Of a stretch of DNA of 64,000 bases, positions 11,450-23,317 are shown piece after piece. The stretch's first letter is position 1. Each line of letters opens with the position of its first letter. Source of the stretch: Adiantum capillus-veneris (taxonomy: Eukaryota; Streptophyta; Polypodiopsida; Polypodiales; Pteridaceae); the NCBI GenBank assembly GCA_014529385.2, contig CM043959.1, positions 87,428,529-87,492,528 on the forward strand, read 5' to 3'. The notes beneath the pieces were generated by a model. It was not told the origin of the DNA. It saw only the letters and a list, made by a program, of their open reading frames with translations, and ran no database searches. The position numbers and the translations under genes were made by a program.

Positions 11450-12419
11450 TGCACAGAGTTGTGGTCCAAGAACAATTTCTGTCGCTTCTCTCTTCTTATT
11501 GAAGAGCCCACATCTTCAGTTACCTATGGTGAAATTTGGGACTATATCCCCTGCAAAATGCTTTTGTTATTGACATATTGAAACACAGCAACAAGATAAG
11601 GTCCAACCTTAGTTGTCCTATCTTTCCTTCTTTGCTTTGTGTAAATTTCAAATTTCATCCTATCAAACAAAATATTAGCCCACCCCATGTGTCTACCACT
11701 TTTGCAGCTAACAAGGTGCCATAATTCTCCCTGCTGATGTATTCAGACTTTACCAACAAAAAGACCCTTTCTATAAACCACCTGACCTGCTACAACCTAA
11801 CTGTATTCTTCATTTCTGACACTTGGTAATAATGCCTTTCTCCCTGAGATGGACCAAAAGCCCTGGTCATATCTTTCTCACTGGCCTTGCTGAATTCATT
11901 ATCCTCTACAATAGAGAGGTCAAACACCTTAGCTACTAACTCTTCAGTCAAATAGTCTTCCCTGAAAACTTGTCCATCATTTGATTGCAGTTGCTTCAAG
12001 TAAACTGTGGCCATGTGACTGTTTCTCCAACTCACCCATGGGAGTCTTGAAAAATCAAGGAGACCAATTTTTCTAAGCCATGCATTGTTTACTTCATTAT
12101 TTTGCAAGTCATACCTGAAATCAAGAAACGTGTAGTCAGAGAAAGATTCCTCTTTGGGTTGTACCATGCGGGTAGGGGTTACCATCTTTGGTTCATCATC
12201 AAAGCTTGGGTCTTGCACCATCGGGCCTTGAAAGCGAGTCTTTCTTGCAGAGCTTCTTAACGTGGCAATAATTTCTTTATCGGCTCTTGCATCCGGGCCA
12301 ACACTCGCAGAGGAGTTGCGAACTGTCGACATCCTCAGCCCCGTCATAAAATGCAAGAATGGGTTATACCTCATGTTGTGATTACGTGCTACCCTCTCAC
12401 ATGCATAACTAGTCACCAT
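11450..12419 (-). pseudogene. Additional ORF downstream of pol in the gypsy element
   Basis: A 209-codon frame opens at 12419 and closes at 11790. After a gap with stops, minus-strand coding-like text resumes at about 11700-11450 in another frame (for example HMGWANILFDRMKFEI). The first part contains basic and acidic stretches and a block with LLDFSRLPWVSW. It lies in the same direction as pol and about 265 bp after the integrase frame, where Athila elements carry an envelope-like ORF. I see no signal peptide or membrane segment. It resembles the non-enveloped extra ORFs of plant gypsy elements more than an envelope protein. The product is unknown. Confidence 0.55.
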
Positions 12420-12684
12420 CGAAAAATCATCATTTATAAGATTGTCCCCTTGATTCCCGACCCTTTGCCCAAAAAATGGTTAAGTCGGAATCCGGTTATA
12501 GGTTTGGGAATAAATGTACCCTCCTGATCACACAGTAAAAAAAATATTGGGCCCCACTGATTTTACAATTTGGAATGGCCCCACATACATGAGTTTGAGT
12601 TTACCTAGTCTCAAGCCCAATTTATTGTTATAGACCAACACTCAATAACCTGGAGATTTTTTTGAATTTAATATTTCTGTTAAT

Positions 12685-13460
12685 TCAAGCTTGTCTCCTT
12701 TGTTGGATAATGTCAGCAATGTACTGGCTATGGATTCTATCCTCTTCCAACCTCAGTAAAGCCTCTTTCTTGTAACTGATAGAATCTTCAGGAGACAACT
12801 TTTTTTGAATTGCAACCCTGAGACTTGGCACTATAAATTCCATGGGCACCACTGCTTCCAACCCATACACTTACTTGAATGGTGTCATTCCAGTAGTAAC
12901 TTTGTATGCTGTTTCAAAAGCCCATAGTGCAGAATCCAATTTTTCATCCCAATCTGTTCTGTGTTGATTGACCAGCTTCCTGATAATCCTGACCAAAATC
13001 TTGTTGGTACTTTCTGCTTGTCCATTGGCCTGGCGATAGTACATTGTTGACTTCTTATGCAAAATCATATGCAGTTTAGTCAGTTTACTGTTTACTTTGT
13101 TTATAAAATGTACCTGTTCATAATGTTTCTGTACAAAAACTTGGCTACACTTTTTGCTTTATTGTCTCTTAAAGCCACTGCCTCTACCCACTTTATATAG
13201 TAGTCAATTGCAACCAAGATATACCTGTTTTGTGTAAATCTGGCAGGTGGTTTGATTGGACCAACAAAATCCAATCCCCATTTTTGGAATGGTTCCAAAG
13301 GCAAAATAGGTTGCAATGGCATTCTATCCACATTCAATGGCCTGCCATCTCTTTGACACAGCAAACAATTTTTACTGAACTCCTGAGCATCTCTAATTAT
13401 TGTTGGCCACTAGAGTCCTGCTTGAAAAACTTTCCTTGCAGTAATCTCTCCTGAGAAGTG
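12685..13460 (-). pseudogene. Integrase of the Tat/Athila-like element
   Basis: Minus-strand text includes the zinc-binding region (CLLCQRDGRP near 13330-13364) and the core start FQKWGLDFVGPI. It continues with the remaining core YRQANGQAESTNKIL (about 13000-13050) carrying the final Glu, and a C-terminal stretch beginning YGLEAVVPMEF at 12870. It is split over three frames with stops near 13100 and 12870. Confidence 0.87.
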
Positions 13461-13827
13461 ACCTCCTGCATTCCCTGCATGAGCTTCTGCCAAAACTGCT
13501 TTTTGCTCAAACTGTGGCACACATCTCCTTATTACCTGATCAATGCCTCTCTTATATAAAAGTCCTGCAATAATTGTAAATGGTTTACTTCTCAATGCCA
13601 TCCTCTTCCTGTGATCTTTGGTCATAGAGTCAGGTAACATTCCTTCAATTAAAAACTGAAACATATCTTCATACCAATCCCTTGACTGGTCAGTCACCTG
13701 AACTAAAAACATATCTGCATTAGGTAATTGGTCAAGTACTCCTGAGGAATCAGCTTCACCTATTTCCAATCTACTGAGATAATCAACCAAAACATGAAGT
13801 CGTCCAGGAGTATGTATGACCAAATAA

Positions 13828-15302
13828 TCAAATTCCTGCAATAGCAGTATCCATCTGGCCAACCTTCCTAACAAATATGGTTTGATGATCTACATGAGAA
13901 ATTACCCTATTGGCCAAAAGGTAATGTCTAAATTTCTGCAATGCATAGATCATTCCCAAGCATTCTCTCTCAGTCACTGAATAATTCTTCTCTGCAGGTG
14001 TCAATACCTTGCTAGTCTCCTCGTTTCTTGCATCAATGTTGCACCCACTGCCACATGAGATGCATCCACAAAGATATGGAACAATAAATTCCAATCAAGA
14101 ACAATCAAAATAAGTGCTACAATCAGCTTCTTCTTCAATATTCTAAATGCTCTGCCCTGTTCTTCTCCCCATTTAAAAAACGCATCTTTGTTTGTAAGTC
14201 TGGTTAGTGGTGTACAAACATGTGCTAAATATCTCAAACCACTTCACGTGACCCAAAAATCTTTCCAATTGCTTAATGGTCTTTGGTTCTAGTGCTTTAT
14301 TGATTGCTGCCACCTTGCTTGGATCTATAGACACTCCTTCTTTAGAAATGACATGTCCCAGGAGAACTCCTCTTTGAACTGCAAAAGCACACTTGGTTGG
14401 GTTTAGTGAGACAGTCTAATTTTTGAAAACATAACTTCAAGTGCTCTAGATGCTCCTGTTTCTTTCCAAAAACACTAAAATCATCTAAGAAAACCTTCAA
14501 ATACATGCTGAACTACTTTTTGAAATGTTGGTGGAGCATTTTTCAAGCCAAATGTCATCACATTACTGGCATAAACTCCCCATTCAGTCACAAAGGCTGT
14601 TTTCTCTCAATCTTCAAGTGCCATTAAAATTTGGTTGTATCCACTAAAACCATCCAAGAAACTGTGAATCTCGTGTCCCGCTACTGCATCCAGTAATGCA
14701 TCACAAAAAGGTAAAGGAAATGGATCAGTTACTGTAGCAGCATTCAGTTTCTTGTAATCTACACAGACCCTGATCTTGCCATTTTTCTTTGGAACAACAG
14801 CAATTAGTGACAACCAAGTAACCTCATCCAATGGGTAAATGAAATCCACAACCAACAATTTGTCAATCTCCTCTTTAACCTATTTGGCATAGTTAGGATT
14901 CATCATGTACCGTTGTACAACTGGAACTGCATCTGCTTTCAAGTTAATTTTATGTTGGCAAAAGCTAGCATCTACTCCCTTCATATCAGTATATTTCCAT
15001 GCGAAAACACCTTTGAATTCCATCAAAAACTGCTTCAGCTTCTGCTTAAACTCCTCATCTAGTTCTACTGAAACCTTTACTGTTTGTGGTTCCTCCTCAG
15101 TGTGTAGGTTCAATTCGTGCAATTCATCCTGAGTGACTCTTGCAGTCCTTTCCATTTGATGTTCAAATACTCTTTCTGCATGCCTTACTGCTTCAATGGC
15201 TTCCAATTCTTCTTTGTTTTCAACTTGGAAATTCTTCAATAACTTATTACTCATTTTGGTAGTTGACTGCTTACCTTGAGCAAACAGTGCTTCCTGAGTC
15301 AA
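13828..15302 (-). pseudogene. Reverse transcriptase and RNase H of the Tat/Athila-like element
   Basis: The N-terminal RT block FAWKYTDMKGVD lies near 15000. The fingers and palm read VPKKNGKIRVCVDYKKLN and FLDGFSGYNQI near 14640-14800. The palm region that should hold the YxDD centre (14300-14600) is too broken to read cleanly. RNase H follows at 14100-13830 with FVDASHVAVGATLMQE and the tail LLLQEFDYLVIHTPGR. Several frames are needed. Confidence 0.87.
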
Positions 15303-15338
15303 GGACTTCAGCTCATCATCCTGATGCTACAAAACATA

Positions 15339-16860
15339 CTAAGTGGCTATCTTTTGCACATCCACTTCAAAGATAGGTACCACTGATGAATTGGTTGTAA
15401 GAAATTCTTCTTCAACATCCTCTCCAATCTCTTCCAGCCTGTTCAATCCTTCTGCATGCAATGCCCTAAAACCTGGTGGGATTACCTTTCTGGCATCCAT
15501 TTGCATTCTAATTTTCTTCTTACCCCTTTTGATCACAATGGAGTCTACTCCCTATAACTGTTTTACTCTTGTTGCTCTTAACCATGGCCTTTCCAACATG
15601 ATTGGATAAGAACGAATAGATTTCTCCAACCCGAGTACTACAAAGTTGGCTACAAATTGCAGTCCCCAATTGAGATCTCCAAATTCCTCAAAATTCCCAA
15701 AGGTTGAACCCGCCTCTGGTCTGCCATTTTAACCTGAGAAGGAGCTGGATCCCACTTCAAACGATTCAAACGTTTGCAGGTTGACTTCGGAGAATTTTAA
15801 CTCCTGACCCCCCATCCAAGAGTACACCTGGGAAAAACACTTTTTCAATGGAAGCCCCAACTACGGGTGCCTTGTAATCAACATCCACAGGTTGAACTTC
15901 ACAAGCTTCTCCACAAATAGTATCCTCAGGGTCCATTCCAATTTCCTGATTCTTTCCTGCCACTTCTCTAGTAATTCTTTTCAACAATTGTTGTGAAAAT
16001 GCAAGTACCAGCCTCAACATTTGCTTCACTGTGATGGTCATTGGAGCTGACAACAATGCTTCATAAAAGTCATCACCACCAACCTGTTCTTGCATTTCAG
16101 TTTGATTGCGGTCTAAATTTCGTCTCCCTTGGTCATCCAAGGTTTCTATAACAAAATTCCATTCCTCAGATGGCACACCCCCTCTTTGAGAGTTTTGCAC
16201 CTCTTTCAGGGCCCCTGTCCTTACTGCTTTTTTATCTTTCCAATTCAAACTGTCCGAGTTGTCTCCTTCTTCCAAGGTGGAGGTTCCAACCTTGGCCTTT
16301 TCCCTAGTGACCACCATGGCATCAGTGCACCCACTGGTTTCTGGAATATCCTCAATGAGGATGCAGGCTGTACAATCACAATTGTGATGCTTAAGTGTTT
16401 CCTGAGCAAAGTTAGTCTCCTGTACCTGCTGATCAGTTTGTTGTTCTGCTTTGATAACTTCCACCTTTTTTTCAATCCATTCTTTCTCAGTCCATGCCTC
16501 TTCAGTCCATTCCTCCAATATTACTAAATTAGCCCTACCCGGAGGTCGTTGGTGCTGCTGCTGTGGTGGAAGTGGTGGATTCTGCTCTGGAGGGTCGATT
16601 ATTATTGTTATTATTGTTATTGTGGTACCAGATAATAGGGATTCCTCTATCATTCCAATGTCGGTACCAAAGTTCACAATCAGGTCCTTGTCAATGACCC
16701 ATGACTCCACACTAATTGCATGGTGACTGTGGCATATGGTTATGATTCCTGTTTTGATATCCCCAATTATTTGGATCTGAAATCGTCTCTGGGGTGCAGG
16801 TCCCTGATATCTCCTATTAGGACCTTGAGGGGCAATCATGCTTGCAACGGCCTCCCTCAT
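15339..16860 (-). pseudogene. Gag-pol linker and aspartic protease of the Tat/Athila-like element
   Basis: A 364-codon minus-strand frame (16860-15766) starts after a degenerate zinc knuckle (CQVCQRFGHDYDNY, last Cys replaced, near 16950). It passes through a Glu/Gln-rich linker and ends in a protease with the centre LLDGGSGV near 15810. A second short frame (15536-15339) continues the pol precursor. Confidence 0.75.
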
Positions 16861-17434
16861 CTTTTGAGTAATGTACTCAAGTCTTCTTCCCCTGAAATCT
16901 GGGTTGTAATAGTAATTGTCATAGTCATGTCCAAACCTTTGACATACCTGACAATATGGTTTCTCTCACATGCCAAACTGGTTCATGCCCAGAGTTTGTA
17001 ATTTATCCTGAATAATTTTGTTGATTGCATTTGCAGTAGTCACCACATCCTTTCCCTGCTTTTTATCCTTCTTTGGAGAATCCTTATCTTTCTTCTGCTT
17101 CTTCTTTTCCTTATCCTTTTTCTTTGCTTCTTCTTTTCTGACCAATCTTCATCCTCATCACTGTCAGTGTCAACTCCGGTATCCTGATCCGAATCATCAG
17201 TTTCTGACCCTGAATCTTCAGATTCTGAGTCTGAATCATCACTTTTCTTCTTCTTCTTCTTTTCTCGTAAGACAGTTTTACCTCCATACCTTCTTTCAGC
17301 TCTGGCTGCTGCTGCCTCAACCAAATCAGTAAAATCTTGTGCATTTGCTAATGTGGGCCTCCCTACTATACTGCACTCCTGTACTCCTGTTTGAGTCCCT
17401 TACAAAAATAATCCCCCAACTTTTCCATAGAAGG

Positions 17435-18170
17435 CTATTGTGCCATTTCCAATCTATTGTTTAAATTCCTAAACTTTTGGGCATAATCTTCAACCAACAA
17501 GTCTTTTTGCTTTAACTTTCTCAATTTCTTCAAAATGTCTTCGGGCGTTTTGTATTCCCTGAACCTTAACAAAAATCTTTGTTTCAAATCATTATAATTA
17601 GCAAAAGTAGGCATACCATACTGCAAGAACCAATCCATGGCTTTTCCCTGCAGTGTTGCTACAAAATGCTCCTTTTTTCCTCCATCCGGGTTTATTGCCT
17701 CATATCCACTTGCAGACCACCTTGTTTGAAACTGACCAACGTGGCTGTCAGCATCTTGGGACTTTTTCCCGCTGAACTTTGCCACACCCACTTTGGGATA
17801 TGGTGCAGCCATTGGAGGTATTGAAAGTGTTCTGAGTATTCTTACCGGAAGTGGATTAAAAGGTAAAGAGGATGTCCCTGCTCCTGTAAACTGTAATTGT
17901 CTTCTTGCCTGAGAGATTGTCTGAGCTATCAATACATTCACCAATGTTCCCACAATTGGGTTTGCTGTATGAGGAGTTGCATGTTGGCCTTGTAGGTTTG
18001 CAGGTGGGGTCCCCTGCAACTTGTGTTCAGGTTCTTGCAGTTCAGTCCCTGCCCCAAAAATACCTGCTCCTGTAGTGTCCCCCCTTATTCAGCTTGGCCA
18101 ACATTGCTTGACTCTTCTTCATGTCTTCCCCTTGCTGTAAATTCTCTCCTAAGTCGAAACCAGGTGCCAT
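17435..18170 (-). pseudogene. Gag of the Tat/Athila-like element
   Basis: A likely start ATG lies at 18168-18170, followed by MAPGFDLGEN, but a stop near 18060 breaks this frame. A 194-codon frame (18019-17435) continues with the retrotransposon gag region: GVAKFSGKKSQDADSHVGQF, then LQGKAMDWFLQYG and YAQKFRNLNNRL. After it the sequence is Lys/Glu/Asp-rich (17324-17040). Confidence 0.82.
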
Positions 18171-18769
18171 ATGAGTGTTGTGGTAAATTGGACCCTTGTC
18201 CTGACCCACTCATACATGATTTCTTCTTTTCTGTCGTAAATACTGTACCAACACTTTCCTTTCAAAGTGGCCACAATAGGTTGCTTCTTGCTCAACCATG
18301 ATATACATGAACTGCTAAGCATGAAGCAAAAACCACTTGCGGACACTCGTGTGTCAAAACAACTAGGCCCATCTGAGTCTGAAAAAGCATGTAAGTCTGG
18401 TGGCAATGATCCCCTCTTAAGATAAAACAAGCCAAGATGTAAAGTGCCACTCAAGTAGCGGAAAATCCTCTTAACAGCCTGCCAATGGTTAGACCCTGGG
18501 CTATGCATAAATCTGCAACCCGTGAGACTGCAAACTGAATATCCGGCCTCGTGTTGCATACATAAATGAGGCATCCAACCGCAGTTCGGTAAAGAGTGAC
18601 ATCTGCAGGATCACCAGCATCATGTAGAATTAACTTCAAACATGTTTCCATGGGAGTGGTAATAGGTTTGCAATCCTCAAGTCCAAACTTACATAGCAAT
18701 GTCTCTATGTAACTTTTTTCACACAAGGCAATACCACCATTGCTTAAACTGTATGCCCAAGCAATGATG

Positions 18770-19594
18770 CTACAACCCCAAATCTTTCATCTTGAAAGTA
18801 GCATTCAAATCAGCCTTAAATTCAGCAATATGTGCCTCATTGGGACCAGGGATAAGCAAATCATCCACATAAAGAACAACAATGAGAAGTACATCGCCCT
18901 CACGCTTGACATACAATGTGATTTCTGTTGGACTGTTACAAAAGCCTCGTTTGACCAAATGAGTGTCAGCCTTCTCATACCAAGCACAAGGAGATTGCTT
19001 CAACCCATACAAAGCTTTGTTACATTTGCACACCTTATCCTCTTGTCCTTTCTTGAAAAAACCGCAAGGGTGCATTACATAAACTTCCTCAAATATGTCA
19101 CCATTCAAGAAAGCAGTAACAATGTCTGATTGATGTACACCCCAACCAAAATGAGCTGCCAATGCACATAGAAAACACACATTAGTCATACGACAAGTGG
19201 GAGCAAAAGTTTCTTCATAATCTTTGCCTTTTTGTTGCGCATAGCCTTTTGCAACAAGTTGAGCCTTATGGCGATCAACCTCACCATCCGGCTTGCGTTT
19301 CAACTTGTAAAGCCACTTTGTACCAATGGCCTTTTGTCCAGGAGGCAAATCACATAAAGTCCATGTGTCATTTTCTATAAGTGCATCATATTCTGATTGC
19401 ATGGCAGCCACCCAATTTTTTGAATTTTGTGCTTCATCAAAAGACGGAGGTTCCTCAACATCATGTAAGCTAGACACAACCAAAGCATAACAATCTGATG
19501 CATAAGAGGCATGGAAAGAACCTGAACGAGTTTGACTAGACAAAGGTCTATCCAATTTACTGTCACGCAAAGTGTGCACTGGCCATTTTGGCAT
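18770..19594 (-). pseudogene. Copia reverse transcriptase
   Basis: A 274-codon frame carries the copia RT blocks: AMQSEYDALIENDTW, GTKWLYKLKRKPDGE, VKGYAQ-type text (VAKGYAQQKGKDYEETF), SDIVTAFLNGDI, KALYGLKQSP and the catalytic LYVDDLLI near 18860. The coding core is intact over this span. The flanking integrase and RNase H parts are in other frames. Confidence 0.9.
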
Positions 19595-19719
19595 ACCTCT
19601 AGCCAGCTCATTTTTAGCCCTTTCCTCATCAAGTACATCATGTATATATGCATTAGTAATAGGCTGATCTGTAACATTTTCAGAAACCCCAATAGGCTGT
19701 ACATTTGCCTCATTGGAAT

Positions 19720-20299
19720 TTACATTCGTACTTCCACCACTGAAAAGAGGCAGTAAGTGTCATAAATGTCATGTGAGCTTACATTATTGTCTTTAATACA
19801 TGACAACAAAGGCTGAACAGAATCTTCCACAAACACAACATCACGTGAGACCAAAATACGCTTCGTTTGCGGACGGTACAACCTGTAACCTTTGCTTTCA
19901 GCACTACAACCAACAAAAATACATTTGACAGCCTTATCATCCAATTTTTCGCGCTACACTTGTGGCACTAAACCATAAGCCAAACAACCAAAATTACGCA
20001 TGTGCTCAATAGATGGCTTTCTATCATGGCATGCTTCATATGGAGTCATAGATTGCAACACTTTCATAGGACACCTGTTGAGTACATAAGTGGCACACAT
20101 GATGGCCTCAAGCCAAAACGAATGTGGTAAAGCTTGACTCTTGACCATACATCTTGCCATTTCCGTAAGAGACCTATTTTTCCTCTCAGCAACACCATTT
20201 TGCTGAGGCGTATACGACACTGTACATTGGTGTTTTATCCCATGACCAGCCAAAAATGTATTAAATTCATGAGACATATATTCCCCCCCTCGATTGGAA
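19720..20299 (-). pseudogene. Copia integrase C-terminal half
   Basis: It contains YTPQQNGVAERKNRSL with the catalytic Glu, then HSFWLEAIMCATYVLNRCP and the copia linker CIFVGCSAESKGYRLYRP. A stop between 19954 and 19944 breaks it. The first integrase half and gag are not adjacent in either direction. Confidence 0.88.
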
Positions 20300-20640
20300 C
20301 GTGTGAGGCTGAGTACAAGGCAGTCTTCACAGCTACGGTTGAGTGTGTATGGCTGAGACGCCTTATGGCTGATTTGGGTGTTGAACAGGACACTGCCAAC
20401 ACTATCTACACTGACAGTCAGAGCGCATTAGCAGTTGTGAGGAACCCAATTTTTCATGCTTGCACAAAGCACATTGAGGTGCATTACCACTATGTCAGGG
20501 AGAGGCTCTCAACAGGAGAGATCAGCTTGGCTTATGTGCCAACACAGGACAACCTTGCAGATCTTTTCACAAAGGCATTGTCTTGTGTGAAGTTCAAAGC
20601 TTACCGCAAAGCTTTGGGCTTACTCCCCTTTGTGGACTGA
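20300..20640 (+). pseudogene. Copia RNase H C-terminal part, original orientation
   Basis: Plus-strand text begins CEAEYKAVFTATVECVWL and continues through YTDSQSALAVVRNP and HIEVHYHYVRERL to a stop at 20638-20640. It is the normal end of copia RNase H. It starts where the minus-strand fragment stops, and the two together make one RNase H domain. Confidence 0.88.
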
Positions 20641-20715
20641 TCATGTCCTCAGGGCATGGCACTTCCCTTTACTCATGTGCCAGCTCTCGTTCACCGCATC
20701 ACTCTAGGGGGGATT

Positions 20716-20942
20716 TATTAACATATACATGTGGTAGTGATGTGTGTGAACACACTAGGACCGCTGGGACATTTTTTCCCTCTTTAGGAGGTTTTTTCCC
20801 CGGTGGATTGTATATACGCCCATGATTCTAGGGCCATCTATCTTTCCATTGTACACTAAGTAATACACTCTCCGTTGTGTGCCTTGAGCTTCCTTCGTCT
20901 TCTCCAAGCTGTGTGTGTTTTCCTGCAACCCTAATTCCAACA
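20716..20942 (+). repeat. Probable 3' LTR of the rearranged copia element
   Basis: A G-run (20707-20712) resembling a polypurine tract precedes TATTAACATATA. The segment ends CTAATTCCAACA at 20942, the usual end of a copia LTR. No second copy is in the window, so the left border is uncertain; the expected TG start appears as TA. Confidence 0.6.
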
Positions 20943-21299
20943 ATTGAAGGATATGATAAGCGCGTACGTTAGCACCAAGAAATCCAATTGAAAAATGTTA
21001 TCTTTCTACTTGGAATTTTCTTACCATGAGACAAATCATGTTGCGATTAAGTTTAGCGTCTTCATGTTTAAATCAGGTTCTCACCCTTGAACACCAGTTA
21101 TGGTGGGGTTGTTTACTGACGAAGAATGATATTAAGTCAAAGACTTATACTTTGTTGAGGACTTATACTTTGCTGATGAGTTACATCAGCGAGTTACTTT
21201 CATGGAAAGTGAAAAGAGTTACTCGTTTAGATACATATCACTTGTGATAACTCGTTTAGCATACTCAAGTGAGCTATAAATGGAGTATATACGCTATGT
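20943..21299. other. Unassigned spacer
   Basis: No domain was recognised. There is a small internal repeat of ACTTATACTTTG near 21150-21170. It may be decayed pol of the chromovirus whose tail follows. Confidence 0.35.
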
Positions 21300-21640
21300 T
21301 GGTGGATATGGCCCGGTTACACAAGATGATTGCAAAGGGACAACAATGTGGAAAATCAAGATGCTCTTCTTGATTTCATTGAACCTCCTACTGAATCGTG
21401 TTCTCGTCAAATGGACAGCTGATCCATGAGGATGCCACTGCAGACTTTTGTTTTTGAGGACAAAAACGCTTCTCCAAGTGGGGAGTAATGTCATGCCTAG
21501 GGTAAGGCCGGGCAGGCCAAGGGCCAAGACGGACATGTGGTCAAGGGGTGCTGTATTTTAGTAGGCTATGAGTCTATATATAGCAAGGTTGGGTGGAGAG
21601 TTGCATAGTCCAATCCCCTATGGTCTTAGATTTCTTAAAT
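21300..21640 (+). mobile_element. Chromovirus pol tail and start of its 3' LTR
   Basis: Plus-strand text near 21370-21480 reads as the end of a Ty3 polyprotein (VKWTA, then HEDATAD followed by FEDKN). After a purine-rich stretch and TAA, a TGTCATGCCTAGGG LTR start lies at 21489. The LTR contains TATATATAG near 21575 and is cut off by the adjoining LINE at an unclear point. This is not the same family as the 2125-10175 element. Confidence 0.6.
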
Positions 21641-21759
21641 CAAATGATGTCTCTGGCATTCTATACTTCGTGAGTGATGCATTCTTGGGGACTACACAAG
21701 CTTTGGAAGCGCTTTTAACAAAATCCAACTTTTCCTATTCAGAGGAGGCTCTCCCTTCA

Positions 21760-22029
21760 AGGGTTTGGAGGACAGGGATGGTGTCTCTTGTTTGTTTTTC
21801 CCTCAAAAGCTTGAACATTCATTTGGTGGGGTTTTCTATTTGTCATGCCCATCATTCCTTGAAGAACATTGAGGCTTGTTTAGCAACAAGATCCAGGGTT
21901 TGGAGGAGAGGGACGGTGTCTCTTGTTTGTTTTTCCCTCAAAAGATTGAACATTTGTTTGATGGGTTTGTCTATTTGTCATGCCCATCATTCCCTAAAGA
22001 ACATTGAGTCTTGTTTAGCAACAAGATCC
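21760..22029. repeat. 135-bp tandem duplication within LINE ORF2
   Basis: GGGTTTGGAG starts at 21761 and again at 21896. The two units are nearly identical up to CAAGATCC at about 21894 and 22028. It lies between the endonuclease and the missing RT. Confidence 0.9.
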
Positions 22030-22256
22030 TCTTCATTTTTTATTTTTTGCCTGGTCTCAGTGATCTGGGAGTGAACTTGAGGGTCGGAGGAGTAGGAGGA
22101 TTCGAGCTCACAAAGAATTTGATGTAGCCTAGCCTTTCTTTGTTTTCTGATGGTAGAGACTTTCTTTCAAAATTTGACCAAAGCTACTTGACTTTCTTTG
22201 ATAGCCTTGAAGTAGGTTCTGGGAGAAGTGTGGCCCAAATTGCTTTTATGGTGTTT

Positions 22257-23161
22257 TTAGGAGTGGTGGGAGGTTGAAAGAGATGGGTCATTGTGAAACC
22301 ATTGGTTTTTAATTTTCTTGGTCTTACCGTCAAGGGTGGCTACCAAGGGGTAATGATTTGACATGCACGAGTCGTGAATCACTTTGAGTTTGATTCGCTT
22401 TGACCTTGTTGAAGGTGTTGGCTTGAGAGATGGAGATATAGCATCTATCAAGCTTGGAGTTTCTCGCGAGATTGCCTGAAGAGTAATTTTACTCGGAGAA
22501 TTGGCCCTATTCTCCTGCATCCCACAAGTCAAGGTGGTCTGTGAGGCCTTCCCAGGTTACGCTTTTCTATGCCATCTACGATTCTCCCTTGATGCTTGTA
22601 TATATCGGTAAGAGACTCAGCCATGTTAAAGTCTACTACCACGATGACTTCTCCTTGAATACCGGTGAGCCTTGCCCATAGGAGAGTTCTGTCAGCAAAC
22701 TGATGCGGCTGCATAAATGGTGACTACTGTACATTTCAAAGGATGGATTATGGGAACTACAATCCAGTTAGAACCTACTTGGAGGGAGCCTCTATCTATT
22801 GGAAGGACAAGCGAATGCCCAAAATACTTCCTCCAAATCCCCTATCGTGTGAGGAGGAGAGCCATGTGTGTTCCATTGAGATTGCCTCTAGTCCTTGTTC
22901 TAGTTTAGAGCCCGAGGTTTTTACTTCTTGTAGGGCCAATATGTCTACTTTGTTGGAGGATAGCCAGCTCTTGATCTTCTTTGCTTTGAGGGGGTGTGAA
23001 AGACCCTCGATATTCCATGAGAGAACCCTCATTGATGAACTCTTTTGTCTTTCTTGGCCTTTGTGGGGGTGTGATAGCTGCATGGGATCTTTTGTCGTCC
23101 TTCTGCGCTTCCATGGGTGAGGGTTTGGGGGAAGAGGGAGGAATATTCTCCTCGTTGACAA
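22257..23161 (-). pseudogene. LINE ORF2 endonuclease domain
   Basis: The start reads VLSWNIEGLSHPLKAKKI and then DILALQEVKT, the first two blocks of apurinic-type LINE endonucleases. Later blocks are VVDFNMAES near 22630 and MSNHYPLVATL near 22330, where SDH is normally found. Several frames are needed. Confidence 0.82.
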
Positions 23162-23317
23162 CTTTCGATTAGGGGGATACTTGGTTTAAGTCTAGCATCT
23201 AGCGATCGTCCATTTTGTTTACCCGAGCCTCCAAGGAGGAGGAACACAATTTTTCATCATTTGATTCAAAAGCTAGAGATTTAGAGACCTCGCTTTCTTC
23301 GTAGAGAGGGAGAGATG

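Larger units (their letters stand above)
11450..18170 (-). mobile_element. Ty3/gypsy retrotransposon of Tat/Athila type, LTRs not identified
   Basis: Read on the minus strand, the domains come in the order gag (18170-17435), charged linker, protease (about 15800), RT (15302-14200), RNase H (14237-13830), integrase (13874-12685) and a further ORF (12420-11450). The protease centre LLDGGSGV, the RT block FLDGFSGYNQI and the long linker are typical of the non-chromodomain Tat/Athila branch. No LTR pair was found. The gag start lies within about 100 bp of a copia fragment, so the 5' end seems to be missing. Frameshifts and stops occur in every region. Confidence 0.87.
18258..20299 (-). mobile_element. 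Inverted middle segment of a Ty1/copia element
   Basis: On the minus strand the segment begins inside the integrase core (RSNRGGEYM at about 20299). It runs through the integrase C-terminus (20277-19720), the linker, RT (19594-18770) and most of RNase H (18726-18250), ending at KKQPIVAT. The next expected residues appear on the opposite strand at 20300 onward, with only one or two residues lost. This is best explained by inversion of one element's middle. Confidence 0.82.

Noticed and set aside
18740-19129. 129-codon plus-strand frame
   Set aside because: It lies opposite the copia RT and carries no domain.
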